Source: Tubiluchus corallicola (taxonomy: Eukaryota; Priapulida; Priapulimorpha; Priapulimorphida; Tubiluchidae). From it: a DNA stretch of 60,000 nucleotides. The notes below the pieces were generated by a model that ran no database searches, was not told the DNA's origin, and saw nothing but the letters and a program-made list of their open reading frames with translations. The position numbers and the translations under genes are program-made. Within the stretch, counting starts at the first letter, position 1. Each line of letters opens with the position of its first letter. The DNA lies in assembly GCA_030141605.1 (NCBI GenBank), contig JAQGDQ010000291.1, positions 169,071-229,070 of the forward strand. Reading direction: 5' to 3'. This document shows positions 1-12,459 of the stretch, one piece after another.

Positions 1-596
1 ATTTTCAATTGAGTCTGTCATTTTCTTCTTATAATATCGAGATCAAAACTTCGGCACATTTTTTTTGGACCACCTGGTATAGATTACAACTAAGTGTCAG
101 TTCATTGGGAAAAGATTCAAGGAACAAGATTCACATTCTCAGTACACGCCCTTGAATTTCTGTTTCGAATGTTGATAGTAAAATGAAGAGTAACGTTGTG
201 CTTGGCTGTACATATAGAATTTCAAATGTACAAAGATAACAAAGGAACTTGTTCAGTAAAATACGCAGTAGATTGTTAAGTAAAATACACAGCATTCACT
301 AGACCGAGAACAAAAAGCGGTGGACATCAGAACATATATGTATTTGCCCAGGTGAGCACAGAAAAATACATTATACCACGTACAAACAAGCTATTAAATG
401 TTATGTCAAGACTAAAAGCTAGGTTTAGAAGATCAAAGTTTCTTTTATCCATAAGGAAATTTTGAGTGTAAATTATAAATTTTTCACTATGCCGGTACTG
501 AGATGTTGCAGCACTTGGTCATTACCTCTCACTAAGCAAGTACTCAAAGTATAAAAAGAAAATAGAACAGTTTCAGACAAAGTTTGGTTTACTTAC
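1..596. other. Intron or 3' part of the Ig-domain gene, no exon recognised
   Basis: The last visible Ig exon ends at 597 with a strong donor (GTAAGT on the minus strand), so transcription continues leftwards through this stretch and out of the window. I see no Ig-like, transmembrane or stop-containing exon here and no repeat of note. Confidence 0.5.
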
Positions 597-3500
597 CTTT
601 GACACGGATTTTGATAACGTATGAATCATTTCCATAATCGTTCTCAGCGAAGCATGTGTAGTTTCCCGCTTCTTCCTCGCGTCGCGCGTTCTTGATTGTC
701 AACTTTATTGTGTTAGTGCCATTTCCACCTTCCAGCACAATGTGGTCGCTTGCTTCTAGCTCTGTGTTGTTTTTCATCCACATTCCAATCAAATTGTCAC
801 GGGAGCCATCCCATGAACATTCCATGCTGTAGCTATCGCCTTCAATCAGATTCCTGGAAGCCTTGCTGCTTGAGACCACGTGAGCTTTAACTGTAAAGTG
901 GAGTTTTTTTACTTTGGGTAATCCACATAGTTAAAAAAATTCCATAGCTTCAGAAGCTTCAAAGAAAATAATACCATTGCCAGTACTCTCTGTACATTAT
1001 ATAACAGAACAATAGAGCTATGGGAATTATTCAGATAGGCTGTCAATGTACAGTATCACTTTCTTTTCCGTATACATTTATATGATCACTTCTGAGATTA
1101 AAAGCACAAGCCCTACCAATCAGTTTCAAAATTATAAGTTCTGTACACAAAAATTTGGTCACACTGCAAACCTAGAAATAAGTAAATTACAGTCAACCTC
1201 GGATATAAGGGACACCTCCGGACCGGAAAAACGTCTCTTATATCCGATGTCCTTTATAGCCGAAGTTGAGTCAGACCGAGGGTGTATCTTGACCCGTACT
1301 TTTACCCATATTTTTATGGATTATTGCTACACATTCAGTGCAAACGGTATGTAGGAAGCTCCACCAGTGATGCGAGATGTATGTGACCACGGAAACCGAG
1401 CTGTTCGAGGCCGAGTTTGCGAAAAATAAATCAATTTCACTTGATCATTGGGTCCATTATATGCGAGGTAATTTACCTGGGTTTTTATTACACAGGACCT
1501 GAAGATATTGTCCCTTATAACTGAAAGTCTCTTATATCAGAGTACCTTATATACGAAGATTTTTATGCAGGAAAAACGTTACGAGAAATCGGGACCGGTG
1601 TTGGTGCTCCCTTATAAGCGAGTACCTTACACCCGAGGTTGACTGTATCACAAAAATACACCCGAGGTTGACTTGACTGTATCACAAAATGTTTCGTTAC
1701 AGAATTTCATATAGTTTATTTTTACATTGCTTAAACATTCAAACACTACATGTAGAATGATTAACGTCAAATGGAAAAACTTCAAAAAAACTTTGGGAAC
1801 AAAAAATAAATTTTCTGTTTTTTACGACACCCAAACAGCAAATTGTTTTTAATATAATTTACATGTACAAGACAAGAATAAGTTTCACTTAAATAATATT
1901 TCATTTTAAAATAGATTTAACAATGGAAATAATGGAAGCTCAAAAACTTCTTAAATTGAAACAATTACATAGCAGTTAAAAAGTGTACATAAGTCAGAAG
2001 TTTGCTATACCTTGCAGTCCAATTTTCATGCTGCTGTCGCCAAATTTGCAAATGTAATCTCCTACATCTTCGAGAGAAACGTTTTTCACGGTGAGTGTTG
2101 TGTTGGTAGAACTGTATTTCTCGGTATTTGATAGGTCAATATCTTTGCCATCCTTTTCCCATGTCGTCTCTTGGCTTGCCGCTGATGTACAGTCTAGTTT
2201 TGCGTCCTCGCCAAATTTTTTTAGAATCACATCAGTTTCCGAAATCACTGAAAATAAGGAACGCTTGGTCACTATTTGATCAAGTTTAAAGACGAAAAGA
2301 TACTGTGAATCACAAGATGTGCAATTTGTGTTTCAGGTTTTGCATATATATTGATCGAAGTCGAGCATTCAACAGCAGGACCCACATGTTTGCCAGGTTG
2401 CCAAAAGGTGCAGCTCAGAGAAATAATGGACTTCAACAAATGTGGAAGTATGCTTTGAAAAAATCACGGCAGACGCAGTGGGTGAAAAGGTGTACAGTCA
2501 GAAAAGACGTGTCTGGATAAACGGTTTCGCAGTGACTAAATTTGAAACGGAAAATTTCCACAAAGAATCCAAATACATTCCATCTAAAATGCCTTCGAGA
2601 TGGCTTCTTACGTTTGTATTCGGCACTTACGGAGAAGATTTCTTGCCAAAAAAGATAAAAAACCGGTTCTAAATCTCCTACACCCAGAAGAGTCTTGTGA
2701 TCCAAAAGAAAAGCCGAGTGTCGGTATTCCCAAGAAGAGTGGCATTTCTAAAGAGCTTTGAGAGTCACGATCGGCCAAGCATGGCATCGACTACCAAACA
2801 TGTTAGCATTTACAAGAGCAGAGAAGCTAAGTTAATGTACTAGACGACAGGACCACACTAGCAGGAATAGTAATTAAAAACAAAAGTGGGTACCGGTCTA
2901 ATCTCAGTTGCTTCTGAATACGGTTTCTATAAACCCTTTATTTTTGGAGGACAACCGGGTGTTAAATTTGTGGGTTAATTTTTTACTGCAACTATTTGTT
3001 AATGTTTTTAAATACAAATGCAGATGTCTTTTCACACTACCAAATGTTTATAGATTCACGACCTTCTAAATCGTTTTATAATAAGGTACGGAATTATATA
3101 TCACAACTTATTTACATTGTGTAGAAAGCAAAAAAAAGTAAATTGAAAATGATCAAGATCACAGCTTGGTTCTGCAAGCAGTTAAATTATACATGTTCTT
3201 TTAAACCACTTCCATGTATAATTATCCATTAACAAATCCATGTATTATAATTGATACAATAATATAATTACAGAAAAGAGAAATTTTATACAATTATTGT
3301 TCAAACATATTTGGGTACGTAAATGAGAAGTAATACATACTAAACTGCTAAACAGAATGATGTTGATTATGTCTAACCAATATACCATTCATGCTAAACA
3401 GAGTGATGTCGATTATGTCTAACCAATATACCATATACCATACATGCCTTTAGAAAATAAATCTACTCCATGCCTACAAGAACCAGTACAATTTTTTCAA

Positions 3501-6500
3501 ACTTTTTTCACACTCTCATTGTGTTACCAACGGAATTTAGGCAAATTAAGGTTCTCAGAATACAAAACAATCAGTTCATAAACCGGGAAAATGTCCCCAA
3601 ATAGTAATAATGTGTGTCATGTGATACAATGGCAGTAAGTGCTAGAAAAGTCGTTGGACCAACAAATTCCAGCTGTGATTTAAGGGTAACCGTAGGTGAA
3701 GTACCATTAACACAAGATGCAAGTTTCTTGTAAATAGGTCTATTATATTTCTTAATATCAACAAGCTGCTATTGCAAAAAAGTTGAGTTCAACGCTAATC
3801 CACGGAGATCACGATTCATAATAATCCTACAGTTTCCTGTTTGATATATCGAATTAAGAAAAAACGCCTGTACAATAAAGTAATGTGTACATTTATTACA
3901 TTCATTAGAAGTGCAATTCAGGTCAGAATTTTCAGTAATTTCAGTGAAGTCATAAGTTCACCTTTCATACAGACAAATAAATTTTCACTATTCAATGCAG
4001 AGGACAAGCACATGAACTAAATACTGTGAAGTATACTATAAGTACTAAATTTCAACTAATGCAAATTACATTTACCCTAGCTGGACAAACAATATAATTA
4101 AGATATTTGGTAAAATTAGATTTCTCTCCTCAGCATTTCATCCAAGGTAGTTAAACAACAAGGCAAATGCTTCTAACGTTGGAAGAAACAGACCCAAGAT
4201 GCCAAATGTAACTTTAAAGAATTGATTAATTAAAACACCGAGAGCTATCTTTCTCTGCAAAGAGCCTTTGTTCGCAAAAAATGATACATTAGAACATTGG
4301 TGACGTCAGAAAACGCGCTGCTGCATTGACAGGTGCCTGTCTGGAAGGTAAGTTTTGTGTGACTTGTACTGATTCGGAGCGATGCCAGGACCAAGCACTA
4401 CACAATGATTTCCGGGGTTTAGAAAGAAAGCAAATAAAAATGTGAATAATCAGCAGTGCAAAATGGATGAAATCAAGCGTTCCAAGTGCATCACCACAAT
4501 TCATTCAAATCTAAAAAACGAAAAATCACAGTGTATTAAAATAAACTGTTTAAAGCAAGATGCGGCAGTCTCATACTAACAACCATAAAAAAAACCTACA
4601 AAAAAGAAAAAGAAACATGAGCGTAACACACAACAAACACATTTTCAAGCCCAAAATAACAACGCAAAACAACAAAGAAGTGCAAAACACCTGAAAATAA
4701 AACTCATATGAAAAAAGCCGAAATAAGATGACTATCCCACAGCAAAAACAACGACGGACGGCCTTACCACTGATGCTAATGTTGACAAGAGGTTTTCCTC
4801 TTCCTGAAAGAGCACATGAGTATGTTCCTGCAATGCTTAATGTAACATTCTTAATTAAAAGGACGGTGTTATTTGGTTCCCTCACCACCGTATAGGTGTT
4901 AGAGTCGTTTAGGCGGCTGCCATCTTTGAACCAGTCAAGCTCCAATTTGTTGCCATTTGCCGAGCAAAATAGCCTTGCAGGTGACCCACCTGTCAGAGTC
5001 ATTTTGCTTGGCGAAGCCTGAACTAAAAACAGAAATATACTGCTGTTAGATATTCACAAGTCTGACAAGGAGGGCATCGGGAGTGATTTTGATCTGCTGC
5101 AGTAGGTCTTTCTGTACTGCCACCAGAAAATAGAGCATTATGAAGCAAGTCTTCTTTGAAAATAATCAGTGTTTGTCGTACCACCTTAGTTAAATGAAAA
5201 GAATGAAATACGTGGACTGTATTCATTCATAAAAAAACGACATGCAACAAGGTTCATGCCAGCTGCATTCTGATTTAGAATGTTATGAAGTGACGAGCTT
5301 AAAATACAATCATTTAATAAAAAACATCTCACGCATCAATTCCAAGTACTACAAAAAAATCAAATGTTTCAGTGTGAGCTTCCAATGTCAGTGAAACTGC
5401 AAAATAAAAATCTACGGCAAAGTTAAGTGACAACAATTATGTCACATGCAGTTAGTGCCCATCTGGACCAGTCGGCACTTACTCGTCACAACAAGTACAC
5501 TGAAGCCGGTCGGATCGCCATCTGTGATGCAGCGGTAGTCGCCCGAATCACCCCCCGAAACATTCTTGATGGTTAGGTTACTCCGGACCATGTTCTGTTC
5601 CCATACAGCTTCTGTAGAATCTATAGCCTTTGACACAACATCCATATTATTCCTAGACCAGTGGATGTATGTGGGTGGCGGTGAAACGGTACACGTTAGA
5701 AATAACGTCTCTCCAGCTACGTAAATATGTTTGCCAGTGATAATCTGTTCGGGAGGTTTGTGAACTGGAGGACTGCCGTATCTCCTGCCTGCACAACAAA
5801 ACCAAGCACTTATAATAAAACACAAAGACAGTGTTACAGACAATGAACTGAGCCAGAACTTTAGATCCTAGAAGACAAACTTGAAGATCAAGCAACCCTT
5901 CTGAAACTAAGCATAAAGTGCATGTAAAATTAGCAAAAAACCGTAATCACATAAAGCTCGATGATCATACGTAATCACATAAAGCTCGATGATCATATGT
6001 AATCACATAAAGCTCGATGATCATATGTAATCACCTAAAGCTCGATGATCATATGTAATCACCTAAAGCTCGATGATCATATGTAATCACGTAAAGCTCG
6101 ATGATCATATGTAATCACGTAAAATTCGATGATCATATGTAATAACGTAAAGCTCGATGATCATATGTAATCACGTAAAGCTCGGTGATCATATGTAATC
6201 ACATAAAGCTTGGTGATCATATGTAATCACATAAAGCTCGGTGATCATATTTAATCACATAAAGCTTGGTGATCATATGTAATCACATAAAGCTCGATGG
6301 TCATATGTAATCACATAAAGCTCGATGATCATATGTAATCACATAAAGCTCGATGATCATATGTAATCACGTAAAGCTCGATGATCATATGTAATCACGT
6401 AAAGTTCAATGATCATATGTAATCACGTAAAGCTCGATGATCATATTTCACAGGGTGCCCCTTAAAATGTTCACCACAGGAATACTTGAAAATGTTCACT

Positions 6501-8934
6501 GGTGAAAGACTAACTGAAATTTGTCATCAATAGTAATTTGTAATTTGCAATGAGTAAGTACAGTAAGTAATTGAACTATGAACATACATATTACGAAGGA
6601 TAACTTTCAGACACAACTTACATGTTTAATGAGTTCAGATAGACAGATATACATACAGCTGGTAAACACAACTGAATACTTTATCAGACTTTCCTGGATG
6701 AGAGTTCAAAAACCTAAATGAAACTAAATACTTTGTCAGACATTCCTGGATGAGGCTTCAAAAATATTGGAAGGTGATATAGTTAGCACTTAACTTCAGT
6801 TTAAAATACAGTTAGCAGCTACAGTTTGATTGCTTAGCTAAATATGGAAGCTACTGGAATAATATTAATTTTATCGTACTAGTTTATCAAATCCTAGTTT
6901 AGTTAATGAAATCATTTGCCCAGTTTTGTAATTCCAAAGATGACAAATTTTTAGAGTAGCACTGAACACGTATAATTATATTATTTGTAAGGACAGTGTA
7001 TATATTTTTCATTTTTCTCTGCCACGTAAGTGTTGATCTGTAACCAAGTACAAGCAGAGGCGTAGTAACAGGGAAAAAAGGCGAGCAACACAAGCACATT
7101 TTTCAAAATTGGTGCCTTTTCAGCAACCTGCCTTATTATATTATTGAGCCAAACTGCTTCCCAAGTTTTTGAAATGAGTATTTATTTAAGCAACTCATTT
7201 GTCAAGGTTCATTGATTGAACCAAGGATCAAATTGTCCTAAATCTGATTATATTCTTGTCACACGCTCACGATGTCTGTTGTGGCATATAGACAAATGTA
7301 CTTACAAGTACTTCACATGATACAGCGCCTTTTTTATGTGCTTCGTTCCCCTAACTTTAGAACCTGGTTCGGCTGGCAACGCCCCCGAGTACAACATTAC
7401 CGAAACAGTATGATGGGATCACCACGTAAGCAGCAAGGCAGTTGAGTAACAACTCCATCTAATAAGACAGCGCGCCTCATTTTGTTGCCAGCAGCAACCT
7501 GACAATTTTCCAAGTTTAAATACTAAATCATTAAATAGTTAGCGATTGCACTTAACTGCTCTCCGAATAGCAAATTTTTACTGCTCGGACTGGTGATTCT
7601 GAAAATCACTAAACACTAAAATTTTGAGTATGATTTTGAATTTCGGGCATAGTAAAAGGCATTCAAAATTCAACATACCAGGCACAAGCACACAAATCAA
7701 AGGACAAGCACTAAAATACAGTCTGCAGAGACAATAATAATACTAATAATAACACAGTCCATTGCTTGGCAAAGTGCGTTACTATAATATGAAGCTATAA
7801 GTTTCCAGCAAGCTTTAGTCTGTTTAATTTGCCTAGAATGGAACCTTGCAAAAATATCATGTTGCAAACAAGTCTTTGAAACACATTTCGCACAAATTTA
7901 ACTCACAGCTTTTTTCTAGTTTACAGTATATTATTTCACAAAAGGTCATACAACAATACTAAGGATTATATAAATATAAAGAACAAGGTTTCTCTCAAGA
8001 AGTTAACCTGACAATGAAAAAGAAGCATCTTTTTGGCTGCTCTCACCCAAACTGACCAAGCTATTAACAAGGCAGCTTGTTGACAGTCAGACTTAGTGTA
8101 GAACTGACCCTCTGCTCACTCTATACTTTCAGTTAAAATCATTTTCACTTTTCCAAATCATTCATTATTCCAATGCTGTTATAATTAGATGTGCCATACA
8201 ATACAGATGAAAAACATCCCATCGCTAACAAAAAAGTCTCGGTTAATATGGAAACCATAAACTAGCTCAACAATCACGATAATAATTTATTTCAAATTTA
8301 TTATTTATGTTTTCAAAGATTTAGTAGAGATCAGTGTTAAATGTACAGCATAACTGATAACTATAACTAATATGTATACGTAATTATAACTTAGTATATC
8401 TATATATTAATTCTACTGGTATGGGCTTTATATCATGTATTAATATTAAAAAATAATTAAGAAAATTTAAACGTGAAATTATTACTTATTAAATCAGACA
8501 GATTTGCCTGACTGCTCCCAAAGGAATGCATTACGCTCTTAGGCACAAAACCTGTTAGTTATGCAGTTAACATTATGCTCTTTTGGTCTACAGAGGCTAC
8601 TCCAGGTTTTACCCACGCTTTTTACTTCAGTTCACATTGTTTTTGTTTATTTAATATCTTTATTATCTTAACTTCGCGTGCAAGAGGTGCTCAGTAAGTG
8701 TCATTTACTTCCAGAACATTAAAAGGCATATAGCTTTTGCAAATGGCAGGCTTACAAAATCTATCCTTTGTTACTATGCCACCTTTGTAACCTTCGCCTC
8801 TAGATTCTACGTTATTCTTTTAGCCGTGAGAACTTAAAATTCGAAATCAGTTTTAGTAAATTCCTAAATAATATCTACTTACCTTGTGCACAAAGTGTTG
8901 CTAGTAATATCAAGAGTGTAGTGCGCCGTAACAT
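597..8934 (-). CDS. Ig-superfamily protein with signal peptide and at least four Ig domains (3' partial)
   Basis: Five minus-strand exons join in one frame: 8934-8883, 5788-5483, 5022-4768, 2247-2011 and 890-597. They give 381 codons, and the gene continues beyond the window start. Exon 1 encodes a signal peptide, MLRRTTLLILLATLCAQ, with its donor immediately after. Each later exon is one Ig domain bounded by phase-1 introns, the classic arrangement for shuffled Ig modules. Each has the paired cysteines, core Trp and D/A-G-x-Y-x-C motif: FLTCTV..HWSR..SGDYRC; RLFCSA..DWFKDG..AGTYSC; KLDCTS..TWEKDG..VGDYIC; SMECSW..MWMKNN..AGNYTC. Several N-glycosylation sequons (NLT, NVS, NNT, NVT, NIS, NYT) fit an extracellular protein. 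It is probably an adhesion or recognition protein. Whether it ends in a transmembrane segment, GPI signal or more domains cannot be seen. Orthology is not resolved, and phase-1 introns mean further Ig exons could be skipped or missed. Confidence 0.85.
1190..1645. mobile_element. Tc1/mariner-pogo-like MITE with TA target duplication
   Basis: The left end CAGTCAACCTCGGATATAAG matches the reverse complement of the right end, CAGTCAACCTCGGGTGTAAG, and both ends are flanked by TA (1188-1189 and 1646-1647). About 456 bp long, with no transposase ORF, so non-autonomous. A second copy of the terminal motif (CCCGAGGTTGACTTGACTG) lies just outside at about 1661-1679, suggesting a local duplication of the end. 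Inside the last visible intron of the Ig gene. Confidence 0.8.
2248..4767. other. Intron of the Ig gene; weak coding-like stretch on + near 2305-2670
   Basis: Mostly AT-rich intron. Two overlapping plus-strand open frames at 2305-2520 and 2442-2672 are richer in GC than their surroundings and look coding-like, but I recognise no family. They could be an old transposon or pseudogene relic. No further Ig exon is visible. Confidence 0.3.
3347..3455. repeat. Two-copy tandem duplication of about 53 bp
   Basis: The segment containing ATGCTAAACAGAGTGATGTC and TCTAACCAATATACCAT occurs twice in a row with few differences. Intronic. Confidence 0.7.
5943..6448. repeat. 28-bp minisatellite, about 18 copies
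   Basis: The unit begins GTAATCACATAAAGCTCGAT and continues GATCATAT. Copies vary mainly at ACATAAA/ACGTAAA/ACCTAAA and at CGATGA/CGGTGA/TGGTGA. Each unit holds the palindrome ATGATCAT. It lies in intron 1 of the Ig gene. Confidence 0.95.
6449..8882. other. Rest of Ig-gene intron 1
   Basis: About 2.4 kb of AT-rich DNA without a recognisable exon, RNA gene or strong repeat. A short CAGAGGCGTAGTAACAGGG at about 7036 resembles the end of an hAT-type element, but I found no partner end. Confidence 0.5.
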
Positions 8935-9253
8935 GATGTCTTGCTTAAATATATATTTAAATGATTATCACAGAACAACCACAACAGCAAACAACAACGC
9001 TGAAGTAAAAATGGCGAATGATAACAGATCACATGATCTACAAGAAAACCAGAGTACGGTATACGGTACGCTGGGAGCGACAAATCAGATACACGTACAA
9101 TCGATTCCAGTCTGCTAAAATTAAGTAATAAGATTCTGGTTCACACCAGAACCTTATCTGTCCTCGGTTTTTGATTCTTTCTTTCACAGGAATGGCACAG
9201 GAAAAATGGGACAAATGGAAAGTTAAATAAAAATCACACATTTAGTAAAATTA

Positions 9254-9526
9254 ATGTGTTTAAGGGAAAACACAGTTTGTTTGCTTGTTTGGCTGTTTTT
9301 GTCTGTTATGGCAGTAACTAAGTCTATTCCGACGAGCTATTATGACGACGAGTTGTCACAATATCTCATTTCGGTTGCATCTAGTAAGAAGCAGTTGGAC
9401 AGTCTCATGACACACTTTCACCTTCTTAACCTAACGGTAAATGAGAAGTTACATCTCGGTGTTACATTTGAAGATATGGTCTTGGAGTGTACGTGGAAGG
9501 GAAGAGACTGCAATTTCGAGAAGTGA
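9254..9526 (+). pseudogene. Detached copy of DEG/ENaC exon 3, open reading frame of 90 aa
   Basis: From about residue 29 this frame matches exon 3 of the channel gene at 21711-21952 on the opposite strand. Both contain [37 protein letters not shown] and related stretches. The frame stops with TGA formed by the retained splice donor (GAGAA|GTGAG), so it reads into the old intron. The first 24 residues (CLLVWLFLSVMAV) look like a signal peptide but coincide with a pyrimidine-rich tract ending in ATGGCAG, which could be an old 3' splice site. Its exon phase there differs from the parent's. No copies of flanking channel exons are present. Most likely a duplicated exon fragment; a new small secreted protein is a less likely alternative. 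Confidence 0.75.
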
Positions 9527-10110
9527 GATTATGCACATTTATGTACAATGTGCTTGAAGATCTTACCACTGTGGCCTCATTTTTGGGGAAAACAAATCAT
9601 TCTTGTAGTATTAAAATTAAATTCTGTCACATGATTGACATACTTTTTCACAATGCAAAGATTTCTTGGACTCACACTAGTCATTATAATTTAATTTTCA
9701 TCCAGTTTGACACTTGGCAAGTTGGCAACAGACATTCAACAGTATGACTTACTGATTATCGATACTTGTGGTTGTACTGGGACCTATTTTTATCAAATAG
9801 ATGTAATACTGCACTTAGTTGCTTTCCTAAAAGAAAAAATAATTATTGCTTTTCTAATTAATTAACAAAAGTTACCAATTGCTAAACTATGAATAGTACA
9901 GTCTTATATTAATGCAATGATAGCGTTGCTTAGCATGATAATCATGGTAACACATTTGGTAGAGACGTTTATTAGAATAGTGTAAATGTTCTAGATCGAG
10001 GGCTCCTATGAAGAACTATGCGATTCTTGATCGTACCTATGTGAAATTTTTAGGATGGCTTCTGATTTTATAAAACTTTAGAAAACTAATTTTTATAAAT
10101 TACCGATTTT
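9337..10110 (+). repeat. Inverted segmental duplication, arm 1 (partner 21170-21896)
   Basis: This segment carries channel exon 3 plus about 580 bp of the following intron and aligns in reverse orientation to 21170-21896. The homology runs through the donor and the intron to about ATTTTTAGGATGGCTTCTGA and a little past it. Retained intron shows a DNA-level duplication, not retroposition. Confidence 0.85.
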
Positions 10111-10179
10111 TTTCCAAGTATTTAATGAACTTTGATTAAACCAAGCCAGAATTGCAGAACAGAAAGTGGCACTGACGAA

Positions 10180-10530
10180 TGTAGGTAAAAATGGCACGGT
10201 AAAATGGTATAAATGGAAAAGTAGGAAAAATGACGCCAGTAAAATTGCCGCAGGAAAAAAGACACGGGGAAAAAATCGCACAAATGGAAAAGTAGGTAAA
10301 AATGGCACAGGAAAAATGGCATAAATGGAGAAGCAGGTAAAAATGACACCGGTAAAAGTGCCGCAGGAAAAAGACACGGGGAAAAAATCGCACAAATGGA
10401 AAAGTAGGTTAAAATGGCACAGTAAAAATGCCATAATTGGAGAAGCAGGTAAACATGATACCGGTAAAAGTGCGCAGGAAAAAATGACACGGCGGAAAAA
10501 ATCACACAAATGGAAAAGTAGCTAACTTTT
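10180..10530. repeat. 113-bp tandem array built of a shorter AAAATGGCAC-type motif
   Basis: About three copies of a unit containing GACACGGGGAAAAAATCGCA recur 113 bp apart (about 10260, 10373, 10486). Each is built of smaller AAATGGxAxAGxAGGTAAAA submotifs. At about 10526-10575 the motif recurs inverted (CCTGTGCCATTTTTACC), so the array can fold on itself. Overlapping minus-strand open frames up to 172 codons here are artefacts of the repeat. A related stretch occurs at about 9190-9225. Confidence 0.85.
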
Positions 10531-10639
10531 TCCTGTGCCATTTTTACCATACCATTTTCCCGTGCCATTTTAACCACATACTGTCTTTTTGTTTTAACAA
10601 CACACAAACGCACAGGGCTGGTGTCTCGCTCGTATGTCA

Positions 10640-11796
10640 CACTCCTCAGGGAGATTTATGTTTACATATGACCAAAGGTCAGCGAATGAGCAGGGCAGCT
10701 GGATCTCCTTCTACGTTTTTTGAGCTACATAGGGCCACGGTTTTTGGTACGTAACTAGGGAGAGTCAAAATCTTGTGTATATAGCTGAATAAAAAATTTG
10801 TATGTAGGAAAGTTTCGTGGCATGGGGCAAAACAAAATAGCAGTGTCAAGGACACAAATGCTTCCTGCTAGTGTCGAGTAACGGTGGTTTTTAGGTGTGT
10901 ATCAAACGAAAATTCTGGATGGCACGATGCCCAAGCAGGCACAAAACACTAGTAAAATGAAAACAACAAAAAAAAACTTAAAACATTATTATTATTATTA
11001 CTAATGTTGGTGTCTTTGTTCTGTCATTATGCCATTATTATTTTTACTTCTTCATCTAGTAACAAAGCAGAAATAGTACAGCACTATTGTTAGCACTTGT
11101 CATTATTTAAGCAGCAAACTGAGTCTGAAATATCTTTGAGAAACAGTGTGAACAATTGGACTAGGCTGGTGCACACCAGATTTAGCTAATGTGAAGAGGC
11201 AAGAAACAAATAATTATAGGTGGAAAAAATTAATTATGTGACACAAAATAATAGTTTATTAATAAATATATAACCATAATAAAGTGCATAGAACAAACGT
11301 ATATTAATCATTAAATGACATTACAAAAGTCTTTTACTGTTTGTTCGAAAATAAATGAATGAATAAATCATAGGTCATGTCAGAAACAAAAAAGAATAGA
11401 TATGCATATTTGTGAGAGTGTATACGTCATTACAGCAGAATTCACCAAAAAGGATTCACAAAAAGAGACCATTTTGAAAAGTGACATGTGAATTTTCTTA
11501 AGCAGACATCGAGATGGAAAATCAAAACAAGCTTATTAAAATGGACGTGTTTTCTAAACCTTTTCTTATCCACTATAATTAACATTAACATATTGCATGC
11601 TCTAACATGCAATTTAAGGCACATCGTTAACACAAAGTATTTCTTGTGCCTTTTGCTGTTGTAGTTGCACGCAGGCATGCAATTTATCACAACAAAAGCT
11701 TAATAAATTTCACAATAAAAAGAGAATATACTGTTCCCAGTTAACAATTTCTTTGTTCAATTTACTATTTACTACAAGTAAGCTCTGTTGTGCTAG
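10640..11796. other. Intergenic spacer, nothing recognised
   Basis: AT-rich DNA between the detached channel exon and the 3' side of the channel gene. A short ATT run at about 10987 is the only simple repeat. No supportable gene. Confidence 0.5.
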
Positions 11797-12270
11797 CAAG
11801 GGCGGATACAGGTTTTAGAGCAAGGGGGGGGGGGCGGATACAGGTTTTAGAGCAACAGTGGGGGCGGATATAGGTTTTAGAACAACGGTGGGCCCAACAG
11901 AAAAGCAGCTAGAAGGTCTGGGGGTGGTGTAAGCTCCCCCGCAAAGTCCACCCGGACAATAATGCATTTTTCCGCATTTTAGACTATTTTCCTGCCTTCT
12001 AGAAACCATCTCTAGGAAGCTCTCTAGTTTAGAACAGGTGTCTCTTCATTTTTGACTCAAAATTACATGCCAATATTTTGATATACACTATACAGCATAC
12101 ATGATGTACATAACTTTCATCTGTTTTCTTGTGATATATGATTTTTACAGATATAAGGCACCTTTAGGATTTAGCAAATTGTTCTAATGCTTATAATTCA
12201 GAGACAATATTAATTTGGTGTGCAAGGGAGGGCCCAGGCCCATTGGGCCCACCCCCTAAATCTGTCACTG
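11797..12270. mobile_element. hAT-like non-autonomous element (old)
   Basis: The left end CAAGGGCGGATACAGG and the right end read inward, CAGTGACAGATTTAGGGGGT, both resemble the CAGTGGCGGATCCAGGGGG ends of hAT elements. G-rich tracts follow on both sides. Flanking 8-mers (TGTGCTAG and GTTGCCTG) are only partly alike. The left part contains three copies of a roughly 30-bp GGGGCGGATACAGGTTTTAG unit (11810-11885). Lies about 190 bp past the stop of the channel gene. Confidence 0.6.
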
Positions 12271-12459
12271 GTTGCCTGAATCATTTATATCTATTATGCA
12301 AAGTGCAATTGCAAATCGAAGTTTGATAGCTACACACTATATCCTTTATGGCAAAATACAGTTTTCCATTCTCAAAGATACAAGAATGCTTGTGTTCACA
12401 CGGCTGTTAAACCAATGCACTTTGCAAAGATTATGAAGTCGGACTAAGGCACATTGCAT

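Noticed and set aside
5943-6448. CRISPR-like array of 28-bp repeats
   Set aside because: Units are directly adjacent with no unique spacers; it is a minisatellite in an animal intron.
10093-10640. Minus-strand frame of 172 codons
   Set aside because: Comes from the 113-bp array; three overlapping frames show the same Phe/Cys-rich pattern, typical of repeat translation.
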